Below the pieces are notes generated by a model. It saw only the letters and a list, made by a program, of their open reading frames with translations. It made no database searches and was not told the DNA's origin. Position numbers and translations under genes: made by a program. A stretch of 53,372 bases of DNA, from the NCBI GenBank assembly GCA_037445875.1, contig JBBIJR010000015.1:1-53372 (forward strand). Reading direction: 5' to 3'. This stretch comes from JBBIJR01 sp037445875 (GTDB lineage Bacteria > CLD3 > SB21). The first letter of the stretch is position 1. The number at the start of each line of letters is the position of its first letter. Positions 26,978-35,944 of the stretch are shown in pieces.

Positions 26978-28447
26978 ATGCCTGTTGCTTCGGATATAAA
27001 GACCTTTGACGTGCGTCAAACTAACTTGTTTATTAACAATAGCTTTGTTGCGAGTTCATCAGGGAAGACATTCGCAACGACCAACCCGGCTAACGAAGAC
27101 GTCATCGCGCAGATTGCCGAGGGTGACGCGAGGGACATAGATCTTGCCGTGGCCGCGGCACGAAAGGCATTTGAGGGCAAATGGGCGAAAACAAATCCCA
27201 GTCGTCGTGGAAAATTTCTGTGGAAGATCAGCGAACTGATTCTGGAGAACCTGGACGAACTGGCCTACCTCGAAACGATCGACTGCGGAAAACCGATTTC
27301 TGAGACTCGCCAGATCGAAATACCTCTGACGTCGGACATCTTTGCGTACTACGCCGGAGCGGCCACCAAGATCGAAGGCGAGACGATACCGGTCAGCGGG
27401 AACTTCTTCAACTACACGCTTCGCGAGCCGCTCGGAGTGGTCGGGTTGATCATCCCGTGGAATTTCCCGCTCATCACGGCGGCGCGCAAGATCGCCGCGG
27501 CGCTGGCGGCGGGCAATACCGTGGTCGTCAAACCATCCGAATTCACACCGCTGAGCACGCTCAGACTGGCGGAACTGATTGCGCAAGCCGGGCTGCCAGA
27601 AGGGGCGTTCAACGTTATCACCGGTTACGGCAAGACCGCCGGTGCCGCGCTCGTGGCGCATCCGGACGTGGACGGCATCGCATTCACCGGTTCCACCACG
27701 ACGGGTCAGGAGTTGATGAAGGCCGCAGCCGGTTCGATGAAGCGTCTGTCGCTCGAACTGGGCGGCAAGTCACCCAACATCGTGTTTGCCGATTCGGACG
27801 TCGATGTGGCGGTCAAGATGGCGGCGGCGGCCATTTTTTACAACAAGGGTGAAGTGTGCACGGCGGGCTCGCGGCTCCTTGTGGAAAAAACCATTCACGA
27901 CGAGTTTGTCGAGAAACTCGCCGCTCGCGCCGCGAAGATGGTTCCGGCTGATCCGCTCCATCCGGAGACGCGTTTGGGACCGCTCACGTCCGACGTCCAG
28001 ATGCAGAAGGTAATGCGCTACGTCGATGAAGGGCGCGCGGCCGGGGCACGTGTCGTCGCCGGAGGTTCTCGCGTGGGCCAGCGCGGATACTATTTCCAGC
28101 CCACCGTGTTCGACGCCGTGCGGCCGGACATGAAGATCGCGCAGGACGAGATTTTCGGACCGGTGCTGGCGGCGATGACCTTCAAGGACTTCGACGATGC
28201 GGTCCGCCTGGCCAACGAGACGTACTACGGCCTCGCAGCGGGTATCTGGACCCGCGACATCAAGAAGGCCCACACCCTCGCGCGGCGTATCAAAGCGGGT
28301 ACGGTATGGATCAACACGTACAACATGTACGATGCGGCGATGCCGTACGGCGGATACAAGATGTCCGGCTTCACGCGTGAGTGCGGCATGGAGGCCCTTT
28401 ACGAGTTTTACACCCAGGTCAAGTCCGTCTGGGTTGACCTGAATTAG
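26978..28447 (+). CDS. NAD(P)-dependent aldehyde dehydrogenase
   Basis: This 489-residue enzyme oxidises an aldehyde to the acid with NAD(P). The cofactor and catalytic motifs are in place: PWNFPLI near residue 162, FTGSTTTGQ near 236, catalytic Glu in LELGGKSP near 260 and catalytic Cys in GEVCTAGSRL near 293, then the C-terminal MPYGGYKMSG. The profile is closest to betaine-aldehyde and phenylacetaldehyde-type enzymes, but the substrate cannot be fixed. The start at 26978 (MPVASDIKT) is preferred to an upstream frame rich in Cys. No other pathway gene is adjacent. Confidence 0.92.
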   Translation: MPVASDIKTFDVRQTNLFINNSFVASSSGKTFATTNPANEDVIAQIAEGDARDIDLAVAAARKAFEGKWAKTNPSRRGKFLWKISELILENLDELAYLETIDCGKPISETRQIEIPLTSDIFAYYAGAATKIEGETIPVSGNFFNYTLREPLGVVGLIIPWNFPLITAARKIAAALAAGNTVVVKPSEFTPLSTLRLAELIAQAGLPEGAFNVITGYGKTAGAALVAHPDVDGIAFTGSTTTGQELMKAAAGSMKRLSLELGGKSPNIVFADSDVDVAVKMAAAAIFYNKGEVCTAGSRLLVEKTIHDEFVEKLAARAAKMVPADPLHPETRLGPLTSDVQMQKVMRYVDEGRAAGARVVAGGSRVGQRGYYFQPTVFDAVRPDMKIAQDEIFGPVLAAMTFKDFDDAVRLANETYYGLAAGIWTRDIKKAHTLARRIKAGTVWINTYNMYDAAMPYGGYKMSGFTRECGMEALYEFYTQVKSVWVDLN

Positions 28448-28526
28448 ATAGACGCTTGCACAACACGTCCGCTCTCTCGTTCTCTGTATTCTAGTCTCGA
28501 ACAGCCTAAACGAAAGATTTTCGTTC

Positions 28527-29816
28527 ATGCGCACCTGTCTCCGTTGGATGGTTGTCCTGTGTTTGGTTATGGTCACGTCCCGCGCCGCGGCGCAACTGCA
28601 GATGGTGGACCGGATTGCTGCCGTCGTGGACGACGAGGTCATTCTGGCTTCCGAAGTGCAGAACTACGCGTACTTTGAAGCGCTCAACCAGAAGATCAAC
28701 CCCCAGCAGGACACCGCCGCCTACAACCGTATTCTGCGCAGGGTGCTCGACGCGTTGATCAACCAGAAGATCCTGCTGGCACAGGCCAAGGTCGACAGCC
28801 TGACGGTCGACGAGGCCCACGTCGACCAGACGCTCGAACAACAGATTCAGGAACGTGTGCAACAGGCGGGGGGAGAGCAGGCGCTCGAGTCGTACCTGGG
28901 CAAGTCGATCCGCGAAATCCGTAAGCTGTACCGCGGCAACATTCGCAAACAGCTGCTCGCGCAGAAGATCCAGTCCACGCGCGCGCAGGACATCAAGGTG
29001 TCCCGCTCGGAGGTGGAGTATTTCTACGAGACGTTTCGGGACAGCCTGCCGTCCGTCGATGAGTCGATCAACATCAGTCACATTCTGATGGAGGTGAAGC
29101 CGGGCGAGGAGGCGTACGGGGAGGCGCAGACGGTGGCTTCCCGCATCCTCGATTCGCTGCGAAGGGGCGGAGACTTCGCCGAAATGGCCAGGATTTATTC
29201 GGCCGACCCCGGATCGGCGAAGAAAGGCGGAGACCTCGGCTGGTTCAATCGCGCGGATTTCGTCAAGGAATTCGCGGACGCCGCCGTGAAACTGGAGCCG
29301 GGCGAGCGTTCGGGCCTCGTTCGTACGCAGTTCGGCTATCACATCATCGAGATGATTGAGAAGACGGGCGACAAGATCCACGTACGGCACATTCTCATCG
29401 GCGTCAGCACGACGAAAGCGGACCGTGAAGCCGCGATCGAACGGCTGAAGGCGCTGCGCGGGGACATTCTCGCAGGGAAAACCACGTTCGAGGACGCCGC
29501 GCTGAAGTACTCGGACGATCCGGCCAAGAAGGGCAATCTGGGCAACCTCGGCTGGATCGAGCTGGCCTCCTTCCAGGACAAAGCTTTCCTCGGTGCGGCC
29601 AGGGACCTGAAGACCGGCGAGCTGTCGGACGTGTTCGAGACAAGTTTCGGCCTGCATATTGTCCGCATGAACGACCGCCGGGAACGCCGGACGATGACGA
29701 TCAAAGACGACTGGCAGACCATCGAGGACATGGCGCTGCGGCGCAAGCAGGCAAGAGAAATGGAACAGTGGATCCAGCAGATACGTTCCCGCTTTTACGT
29801 TGACATCCGGATCTGA
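28527..29816 (+). CDS. SurA-like periplasmic peptidyl-prolyl isomerase
   Basis: This 429-residue protein has a signal peptide (MVVLCLVMVTSRAAAQ), a SurA N-terminal chaperone domain (VDRIAAVVDDEVILASEVQN), and two parvulin domains, beginning at ISHILMEV near residue 188 and VRHILIGV near 289. Each has the typical FGYHII/FGLHIV end strand. It would help outer-membrane proteins fold in the periplasm. It is followed after two bases by a small gene of the GT9-like kind. The bamD-like gene of the window fits the same assembly pathway but is not in the same operon. Confidence 0.92.
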   Translation: MRTCLRWMVVLCLVMVTSRAAAQLQMVDRIAAVVDDEVILASEVQNYAYFEALNQKINPQQDTAAYNRILRRVLDALINQKILLAQAKVDSLTVDEAHVDQTLEQQIQERVQQAGGEQALESYLGKSIREIRKLYRGNIRKQLLAQKIQSTRAQDIKVSRSEVEYFYETFRDSLPSVDESINISHILMEVKPGEEAYGEAQTVASRILDSLRRGGDFAEMARIYSADPGSAKKGGDLGWFNRADFVKEFADAAVKLEPGERSGLVRTQFGYHIIEMIEKTGDKIHVRHILIGVSTTKADREAAIERLKALRGDILAGKTTFEDAALKYSDDPAKKGNLGNLGWIELASFQDKAFLGAARDLKTGELSDVFETSFGLHIVRMNDRRERRTMTIKDDWQTIEDMALRRKQAREMEQWIQQIRSRFYVDIRI

Positions 29817-29818
29817 CG

Positions 29819-30364
29819 ATGACAGCGCGGTTCTTCATACCCTGGCTGGCGGGTTATCTGGGCCGGCGGCATCAACGGGCCGGTGATGCGATCGATTACC
29901 GGGCGCAGTTGAACCGTGTCCGCCGCGTACTGATCCATCTGCCGTCCGATACCGACGAGGCTACGATCCGCCTCATCCACGATCGGATGGCCCGGACCTT
30001 CGGCGACGTCGATGCCGCCTACCTGGTGTCGCACGACATGCCGCCGCATCTCCGCGACGTCATCTCCTCGTGCAACGCCACAGGACCGATCCACTCGTTC
30101 GGTCCCGATGATGTCGGTTTCTTTCAAACCCTTCGAAGAGAGTTTCTGCACAAGCTCCGGGAACCCTCGTTCGACCTGGCTCTGGATTTCAGTCCGCGGT
30201 TCAACCTGACGCATGCGCACGCGCTCTCCTCGTGCGGCGCGGCCATCGTTGCCGGGACCCTCTCCGGCGGCCAGGACGGATTTCATAACTTGCTGATCCG
30301 GGTCCGTCATCCGCGGTCCTTTCCCGATCAGCTGTTCGAGCTACTGGACCGGCTGAAAGCTTAG
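29819..30364 (+). CDS. Small protein resembling half of a GT9-type glycosyltransferase
   Basis: This 181-residue cytoplasmic protein contains RVRRVLIHLPSDTDEATIRL and later PSFDLALDFSPRFNLTHAHA, then SSCGAAIVAG, an arrangement like the N-terminal Rossmann half of ADP-heptose:LPS-type transferases. The donor-binding half is missing, so enzyme activity is doubtful. The resemblance is by eye and could be convergent. It starts two bases after the SurA-like gene and is surely co-translated with it, which suggests a role in envelope biogenesis. Confidence 0.6.
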   Translation: MTARFFIPWLAGYLGRRHQRAGDAIDYRAQLNRVRRVLIHLPSDTDEATIRLIHDRMARTFGDVDAAYLVSHDMPPHLRDVISSCNATGPIHSFGPDDVGFFQTLRREFLHKLREPSFDLALDFSPRFNLTHAHALSSCGAAIVAGTLSGGQDGFHNLLIRVRHPRSFPDQLFELLDRLKA

Positions 30365-30407
30365 AACGCACTACACACACGTTCTTTAACAACTCGGGGG
30401 CCTTGTC

Positions 30408-31748
30408 ATGAAAACCAGATTTGTGGAATACAATCTGGTCGGGCTGATTGCGTTGTCGCTGGTTCTGTATCTGATCAACTCCTTTGCGAGCCACCCGGCC
30501 GAGCCCGACGCGTCCCTCCAGGGTACCGCAGCCTGGAAAACGTACGAGAATCCGAAATTTGGATTTGCCGTCGACCTGCCGACGGGCTGGGAAACGCATG
30601 CCAGCCGGTACGGCGTGGAAATCTATCATCCCGATTCGGGGACCTATATTTCCGTCCGTGCGATTCCGGAAGAAACCGCGATCACCAATCTTCCGCTCGA
30701 CGAGTATCTGATCGAGCGGGCGCCTCTCCGCCATCCGTACTTCCAAGACACGCTTACGACTGTACAGCGGGTTACCTCCCGTGCGCAGATCGCCGGCTAC
30801 CAGACGCTGCCCAGGTTTGCGGACCATGCCCGCGGAACGCTTGTGTCCCTGCCCGCGCTGTACAAGCCCCGGCAGGAAGCCGTCCTTACGTGCTTTCCTC
30901 CGATGTTCACCGGCGACTCCAATACCGTCGCGGTCGAATTGCTGGAGATCGGGCGGCCCTCGAGCGTCTATGAACGGATCGTCCATTCCTACCGCTTCAT
31001 GTTCAAGATGCTCCGCCAGAGCGAACTCCTCGCCCAGAAGCTCATCGGTCCGTGGGAAATTCCCGATCCATCGGTGGCGTACGTCGGAGAAACCAGAGGA
31101 TATCTCATCGACATGGACGGCGACGGCATGGACGAACTGCTGATCGCAGGCATGCGCCGCACTGTCGAGATCACCGAAGACAAATGCTTCTTTCGCGTCC
31201 TCCGAAAAACGGACGAGGGATACCGGCGGGTGCTCGAGAACTCCTATCCGCAGAATTCGTTCCTCGACACGGACATCCGCATTCTGAATCTTGACAACCG
31301 GCCCGGCTACGAGGTGTTCCTCCGCTTCTGGGACTACGGAAACGAGTGGGGGGACCACAGCACGACGTTCCTTTTCTGTACCGGCTCCACCATCCGGTTC
31401 GTCGAGATGGGTGCGTTTGCCGAACCGCGGGACATCGACGGCGACGGAATCGATGAGGTGGTCAAGGCGGTGCGCACCTACTTCGGTCCCGGCGCCGTAT
31501 GCGCATGGTATGACGTGTACAAATTCGATGGCGGCAAGTTTTCCGAAAGGAACCTGTCCTATTCGGATTATTACCGACACATCATCCTGCCGGGATACCA
31601 CAACCAGCTCGACATGGCACGGAACGAGATGATGCTGTCCCGCGTTCAGAAATTCCGCGTGAGCGTGTACTACATGATGCGCCGTCTTCAGAAATACATC
31701 AAGTGGTCCGAGACTCTGGCGCAGGGCCGGCCCGTCGTCATTCCGTGA
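30408..31748 (+). CDS. Membrane-anchored protein with EF-hand-like loops, unknown function
   Basis: This 446-residue protein has an N-terminal anchor (YNLVGLIALSLVLYLINSF). Residues about 45-195 begin YENPKFGFAVDLPTGWE, a pattern seen in PsbP-like and DUF1795-type domains. The second half carries two Asp-rich loops, DMDGDGMDELLI near 226 and DIDGDGIDEVV near 344, like calcium-binding loops in FG-GAP/VCBS repeats. It is probably exposed on the outer face of the inner membrane or in the periplasm. A GGGGG-type ribosome site precedes the ATG. I know no family with this combination. Confidence 0.7.
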   Translation: MKTRFVEYNLVGLIALSLVLYLINSFASHPAEPDASLQGTAAWKTYENPKFGFAVDLPTGWETHASRYGVEIYHPDSGTYISVRAIPEETAITNLPLDEYLIERAPLRHPYFQDTLTTVQRVTSRAQIAGYQTLPRFADHARGTLVSLPALYKPRQEAVLTCFPPMFTGDSNTVAVELLEIGRPSSVYERIVHSYRFMFKMLRQSELLAQKLIGPWEIPDPSVAYVGETRGYLIDMDGDGMDELLIAGMRRTVEITEDKCFFRVLRKTDEGYRRVLENSYPQNSFLDTDIRILNLDNRPGYEVFLRFWDYGNEWGDHSTTFLFCTGSTIRFVEMGAFAEPRDIDGDGIDEVVKAVRTYFGPGAVCAWYDVYKFDGGKFSERNLSYSDYYRHIILPGYHNQLDMARNEMMLSRVQKFRVSVYYMMRRLQKYIKWSETLAQGRPVVIP

Positions 31749-31789
31749 CGGTTTTTCCGTACGGCCCATGAACGGAGCATTCGAATAGG

Positions 31790-32683
31790 TTGGACGCCAG
31801 GAATTACCTGAAGCCGGACGTCGTAGCCCGCCTGGCCAACCTCGAAATCAAGGCCAGACTCGTGGTCGAAGGCTTTATCACCGGCCTGCACCGAAGTCCG
31901 TACCACGGCTTCAGCGTGGAATTCGCCGAGCACCGGCCCTACATGCCGGGGGACGAGATCCGCTCGATCGACTGGAAGGTGTACGGGCGGACTTCCCGCT
32001 ACTACGTAAAGCGTTTCGAGGAGGAGACCAATCTCAAAGCGGTTGTCCTGCTCGACACCAGCGCTTCGATGACCTTCGCCTCCGGCGGCATGACCAAACT
32101 GGAGTACGGCTCCTGCCTGGCCGCATCCCTCGCCTACATGATGATTCACCAGAAGGACGCTTGCGGACTGGTCCTGTTCGACGAGCAGATCCGCAAGTAC
32201 CTCCCGCCGAGGGCCACGATGGGATATCTCAAGACGATGGAAGAGACGCTTCAGAACGTTCAGACCCACGAGGAAACGGAGATCGGCCCCACACTGCACG
32301 CGATCGCGGAACGGATGAAACGCCGGGGTCTCGTCATCCTCATCAGCGATCTGTTCGACGATCCGCGAAAGGTCATGGCGGGTCTGAAGCATTTTCGTCA
32401 TCGAAAGCACGAGGTTATCGTGTTCCAGGTGCTGGACCCTCGGGAAAGAGACCTGGACTACAGCGGAGACGTGATCTTCGAGGACCTCGAGACCGAGGTG
32501 CGGCTCCAGACGCAGCCGATCCACATTCGGGCGAGCTACCGGGAACAGATGCGCACGTTCATCGAGCAGTACCGGCGGGAATGCAGGGAGAACCGCATCG
32601 ATCACGTTCTGCTCGATACGCGCACGCCGTTCGACGTGGCGCTGATGGAGTATGTGAACAAGCGGGCCCGGTTGGGGGGATAA
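31790..32683 (+). CDS. DUF58 / von Willebrand-like protein
   Basis: This 297-residue protein matches DUF58. The opening segment has the family signature YMPGDEIRSIDWKVYGRT, and the VWA-like part carries a MIDAS-type metal site, LLDTSASM. DUF58 proteins usually sit beside a MoxR AAA+ ATPase and further VWA proteins; none is adjacent here. The start is TTG at 31790. Its stop codon ends at 32683, directly abutting the stop of the convergent ABC exporter. Confidence 0.85.
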   Translation: MDARNYLKPDVVARLANLEIKARLVVEGFITGLHRSPYHGFSVEFAEHRPYMPGDEIRSIDWKVYGRTSRYYVKRFEEETNLKAVVLLDTSASMTFASGGMTKLEYGSCLAASLAYMMIHQKDACGLVLFDEQIRKYLPPRATMGYLKTMEETLQNVQTHEETEIGPTLHAIAERMKRRGLVILISDLFDDPRKVMAGLKHFRHRKHEVIVFQVLDPRERDLDYSGDVIFEDLETEVRLQTQPIHIRASYREQMRTFIEQYRRECRENRIDHVLLDTRTPFDVALMEYVNKRARLGG

Positions 32684-34468
32684 TCAGATGGCTTCGATCT
32701 CCTGTTCGAGCAGCTGGCGCTCGTACATGCGGGCATAGCGCCCGTTGTGGGCAAGCAGTTCGGCGTGCGTGCCCTCTTCCGCGATTGCTCCCTCCGCCAG
32801 CAGTACGATCTTGTCGGCGCGCTGAACCGTCTGGATCCTATGGCTGACGACCAGCGTCGTACGATTTTCCATCAGCCGCTCCAGGCGCTGCAGGATCTCA
32901 TCCTCGGTATGCGTATCCACGCTGGACAGGGCGTCGTCGAGGATCAGGATGCTCGGCTCCCGAATCACGGCCCGCGCGATTGCCAGCCGCTGTTTCTGCC
33001 CGCCGGACAACGTAATACCCCGCTCCCCGATCACCGTTTCGTACTTCTCCGGGAACTCCTCCACTGTGGCCCGCAACTGCGCCACCTCCGCCGCCCACCG
33101 GACCCGGTCCGGCTCGTACGACTCCATGCCGAACACGATATTCTGAAGGATCGTGTCCGAGAACAAGAACGTATCCTGCGGAACCATACCGATGCTCCGC
33201 CGCAGAACCTCGAGCGGGATCTCATGGATTTCCCGGCCGTCGATGAACACGCAGCCGATCGGAAGCTCGTACAGCCGGGGAATCACGTTGACCAGCGTGC
33301 TCTTGCCCGAACCGGTGGCTCCCACGATGCCGACGGTCATGCCGGGTTCGATCGTCAGTGTGATGTTCGTCAACGCCGGGGGGGAGTCCTCCCGGTAGTG
33401 GAACGTGAGATTACGAAATTCGATTTGTCCCGAGATCGGCGGAAACGCCGCCAGTCCGGGGCGGTCCTTGATCTGAGGTTCCAGGCGGCGGAACTCTGTG
33501 AGCCGTTTCATCGAGGCCGAACCGCGTTGAAAGATGTTGAGCACCCAGCCCAGCGCAATCATCGGCCAGATCAGCATCGCCAGGTAGAAATTGAAGGCTG
33601 TGAACTCCCCGAGCGTCACCCGGCCTTGCATGACCAACCCGCCCCCGAGCCACAACAGCACGGCCACGCTCAGCCCGATCGTCAGGATGACGCTGGACAT
33701 GAGTACGCCCCGTACCCGCACCATGTCCATGTTGAGGCGGATGTAGTCCGCGTTCAATGCGTGCAGGCGCGCGATCTCGTGCTCTTCGCGCACATACGAC
33801 TTGACCACCCGAATACCGGCAAAGTTCTCCTGCACGGCGGAACTGATGTCGGACAACTTCTCCTGCACCCGCTGCGACCGGATGTGGATGAGACGGGAGA
33901 GCCGCTGCGTGGCGAACGATAATACGAACAGCGGTACGAACGCCCACAGCGTAAGCTGCACGTTGATCAGGAGCATCATGGGTACGACATAGACAAAAGC
34001 GATCACCGTGTTCGCCGTGTACATGATCCCGGGCCCGAGCACGTCGCGCACGTTGCTGAGGTCATTGGTCATGCGGGAGATGAGGTCCCCCGTGCGGGCG
34101 TACTGGAAGAACTGCAGGTGCATGCGCTGCAGGTGGGCAAACAGGTCGCTGCGAAGGTCGTATTCCACCTTGCGCGAGGCCACGATGAGCGTCTGCCGCA
34201 TCCCGTACAGGAAGATCCCGTGTCCGAATTCGATCAGGAGGAACAGGGCGATATAGCCGACCGGGCCGTCGGACAACCAGCCGAACAGTGCCTGCGCCAA
34301 GCGGTTAACGAACGAATCGACGGGCGGTGTGCCGGCCAGTCGGTCGATGGCGGCCCGGATGACCTGCGGTGCGGAAGACTGGAAAAGGTTCTTGAGTCCC
34401 ACGAGCAGAAATCCTGTGACCAGATACCATCGGTACCGCTTGAGATAGGGCGCCAACGCACGCAGCAT
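32684..34468 (-). CDS. ABC exporter, MsbA-like half transporter
   Basis: This 594-residue protein has an N-terminal six-helix permease and a C-terminal ATPase. Walker A GATGSGKST lies near residue 383, signature LSGGQKQRLAIARA near 488, and Walker B ILILDDALSSVD near 510. It would work as a homodimer (or with a partner) to export lipid, drug or peptide; the cargo cannot be told. The ATG lies one base after the nadD stop, so it is the last gene of the minus-strand operon. The gene ends in direct contact with the DUF58 gene. Confidence 0.9.
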   Translation of the reverse strand: MLRALAPYLKRYRWYLVTGFLLVGLKNLFQSSAPQVIRAAIDRLAGTPPVDSFVNRLAQALFGWLSDGPVGYIALFLLIEFGHGIFLYGMRQTLIVASRKVEYDLRSDLFAHLQRMHLQFFQYARTGDLISRMTNDLSNVRDVLGPGIMYTANTVIAFVYVVPMMLLINVQLTLWAFVPLFVLSFATQRLSRLIHIRSQRVQEKLSDISSAVQENFAGIRVVKSYVREEHEIARLHALNADYIRLNMDMVRVRGVLMSSVILTIGLSVAVLLWLGGGLVMQGRVTLGEFTAFNFYLAMLIWPMIALGWVLNIFQRGSASMKRLTEFRRLEPQIKDRPGLAAFPPISGQIEFRNLTFHYREDSPPALTNITLTIEPGMTVGIVGATGSGKSTLVNVIPRLYELPIGCVFIDGREIHEIPLEVLRRSIGMVPQDTFLFSDTILQNIVFGMESYEPDRVRWAAEVAQLRATVEEFPEKYETVIGERGITLSGGQKQRLAIARAVIREPSILILDDALSSVDTHTEDEILQRLERLMENRTTLVVSHRIQTVQRADKIVLLAEGAIAEEGTHAELLAHNGRYARMYERQLLEQEIEAI

Positions 34469-34469
34469 G

Positions 34470-35063
34470 TCAGCGGCCTCCGGGAAGGTAGAGACCGTGT
34501 CCGATCGCGTACTGCAGCACCGCCTCCGGCACCAGGTATCGCACCGAATGTCCCGCGGCCATCCGTTTGCGGATCCACGACGCCGACACGTCGATCATCG
34601 GACAATCGAGGAAGACCGCCCGTTTCGTGTATACCGGGTTCACACCGCTCAGATCCGTGTCGCGGCGGGGAAACACGATCAGGGTGGCACGCTCGACTAT
34701 CCGTTCCGGCTGTTTCCAGCTGTGCAGGCCGGCCAGGGAGTCGCTGCCGATAATGAGAAACAGTGCGCTGTCTGCGTGCCGTTCGTGAACGGTTTCCAAG
34801 GTACGGATAGTGTAGGAGGGGCGGTCGTCGTCACGTTCGAGGTCGTTCGCGCGAAACGCCGGATGGCCTGCTACGGCGGCACGCGTCATCTCGAGGCGGT
34901 GCAGGAACGGCGTGATCGCTTGACCGATCTTGTGCGGCGGGACCGCAGCGGGAATGAACCACACTTCGTCCAGCGCCTGCGCGTCGCGGGCCGTCTCGGC
35001 AATGATCAGATGTCCGAAATGGATCGGATCGAACGTCCCCCCGAAGATTCCGACGCGCTTCAT
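34470..35063 (-). CDS. nadD: Nicotinate-nucleotide adenylyltransferase
   Basis: This 197-residue enzyme joins nicotinate mononucleotide and ATP to make deamido-NAD, a step of NAD synthesis. The nucleotidyltransferase signature GIFGGTFDPIHFGHL covers residues 5-19, FLIIGSDSLAG is near 102, and IDVSASWIRKR near 163 corresponds to the ISSTxIR motif (here with SAS). The length is typical. It is packed between the bamD-like gene (3-base gap) and the ABC exporter (1-base gap). Confidence 0.93.
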   Translation of the reverse strand: MKRVGIFGGTFDPIHFGHLIIAETARDAQALDEVWFIPAAVPPHKIGQAITPFLHRLEMTRAAVAGHPAFRANDLERDDDRPSYTIRTLETVHERHADSALFLIIGSDSLAGLHSWKQPERIVERATLIVFPRRDTDLSGVNPVYTKRAVFLDCPMIDVSASWIRKRMAAGHSVRYLVPEAVLQYAIGHGLYLPGGR

Positions 35064-35066
35064 GGG

Positions 35067-35858
35067 CTACCGCCCCTTGCTTACCGTCACCCCGCGCTCA
35101 CCGCCGTGGTCCGTCAGTTTCCGGATGTCTTCGAGCAATTCCAACGCATCGTTGACCAGGTCCTTTTTCAGCGGAAAATCGTCGATGAACCGCTGAAGCG
35201 TCAGAGAGGCTTTCTGATACTCTTTCAGTCTGAAATAACAGTACCCCTTCCAAAACCTCGCTTCGGGCACAAAGGAAGACTCGTAGTGCTCCGCGATGAC
35301 GATGTCGTAGTAGGCGATCGCCGCTTCGTATTCGCTGATCTTGCGGTACACGGTCGCATTCATGTAGTCCTTGTTCGCCAGCTTCGACCGGATGTTCTTG
35401 AAGATCTTCTCCACGTCGGCGTAGTGTTCGCTGTTCCGGTAGAGGTCCATGAAATTCTGTGCGGCGTTCAGTGCGTCGTAGGTGAACTTCTGGTCGAGGG
35501 CGTAGTGCGGGGACAGTTCGTAGTACGACACGGCCAGGCGGTACAAGGCTTTTTCGACAAACTCACTCCGCGGAAATGCCGTGACAAGCCGGTCGTATTC
35601 CGACGAAGCCGAGACGTAGTCCTTGTCGAGGAAATAACTTTCGGCGAGGTAGAACTGCGCGTCATCGGCGATCTCGGAGCCGCTGTGCCGGTACGAGATG
35701 AGCGAAAACTGCTCCTGCGCCTTGAGGTAGTTTTTCTTATTGAAATACTTCATCGCGTAGGCAAAGTGCTCCTTCGAGGTCATGTAGGCCGTGATGTCTT
35801 TCTTTCCCCCACAGCCCACGACCGACAGGACGACCGACGCCCACAGCATGGTTCTCAT
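35067..35858 (-). CDS. BamD-like outer-membrane assembly lipoprotein
   Basis: This 263-residue protein has a lipoprotein signal MRTMLWASVVLSVVGCGG, with the lipobox VVGC, followed by TPR repeats: YAMKYFNKKNYLKAQEQF, DDAQFYLAESYFLDKDYVSA and EARFWKGYCYFRLKEYQKAS. This matches the YfiO/BamD family, part of the BAM complex that inserts outer-membrane proteins. A longer open frame runs upstream, but the signal peptide fixes the start near 35858. It is followed after three bases by nadD. Confidence 0.85.
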   Translation of the reverse strand: MRTMLWASVVLSVVGCGGKKDITAYMTSKEHFAYAMKYFNKKNYLKAQEQFSLISYRHSGSEIADDAQFYLAESYFLDKDYVSASSEYDRLVTAFPRSEFVEKALYRLAVSYYELSPHYALDQKFTYDALNAAQNFMDLYRNSEHYADVEKIFKNIRSKLANKDYMNATVYRKISEYEAAIAYYDIVIAEHYESSFVPEARFWKGYCYFRLKEYQKASLTLQRFIDDFPLKKDLVNDALELLEDIRKLTDHGGERGVTVSKGR

Positions 35859-35944
35859 TGTCCGCAAAACCGTTTTCCTTTCGTCCAATTCAGCGTGTAA
35901 TATACACATATCCGGGCGCCGTGCAACCGGTAAATGCATGGCCG

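Noticed and set aside
30201..31769. 522-codon open frame on the minus strand
   Set aside because: It is antisense to the EF-loop protein gene, which has a signal anchor and ribosome site.
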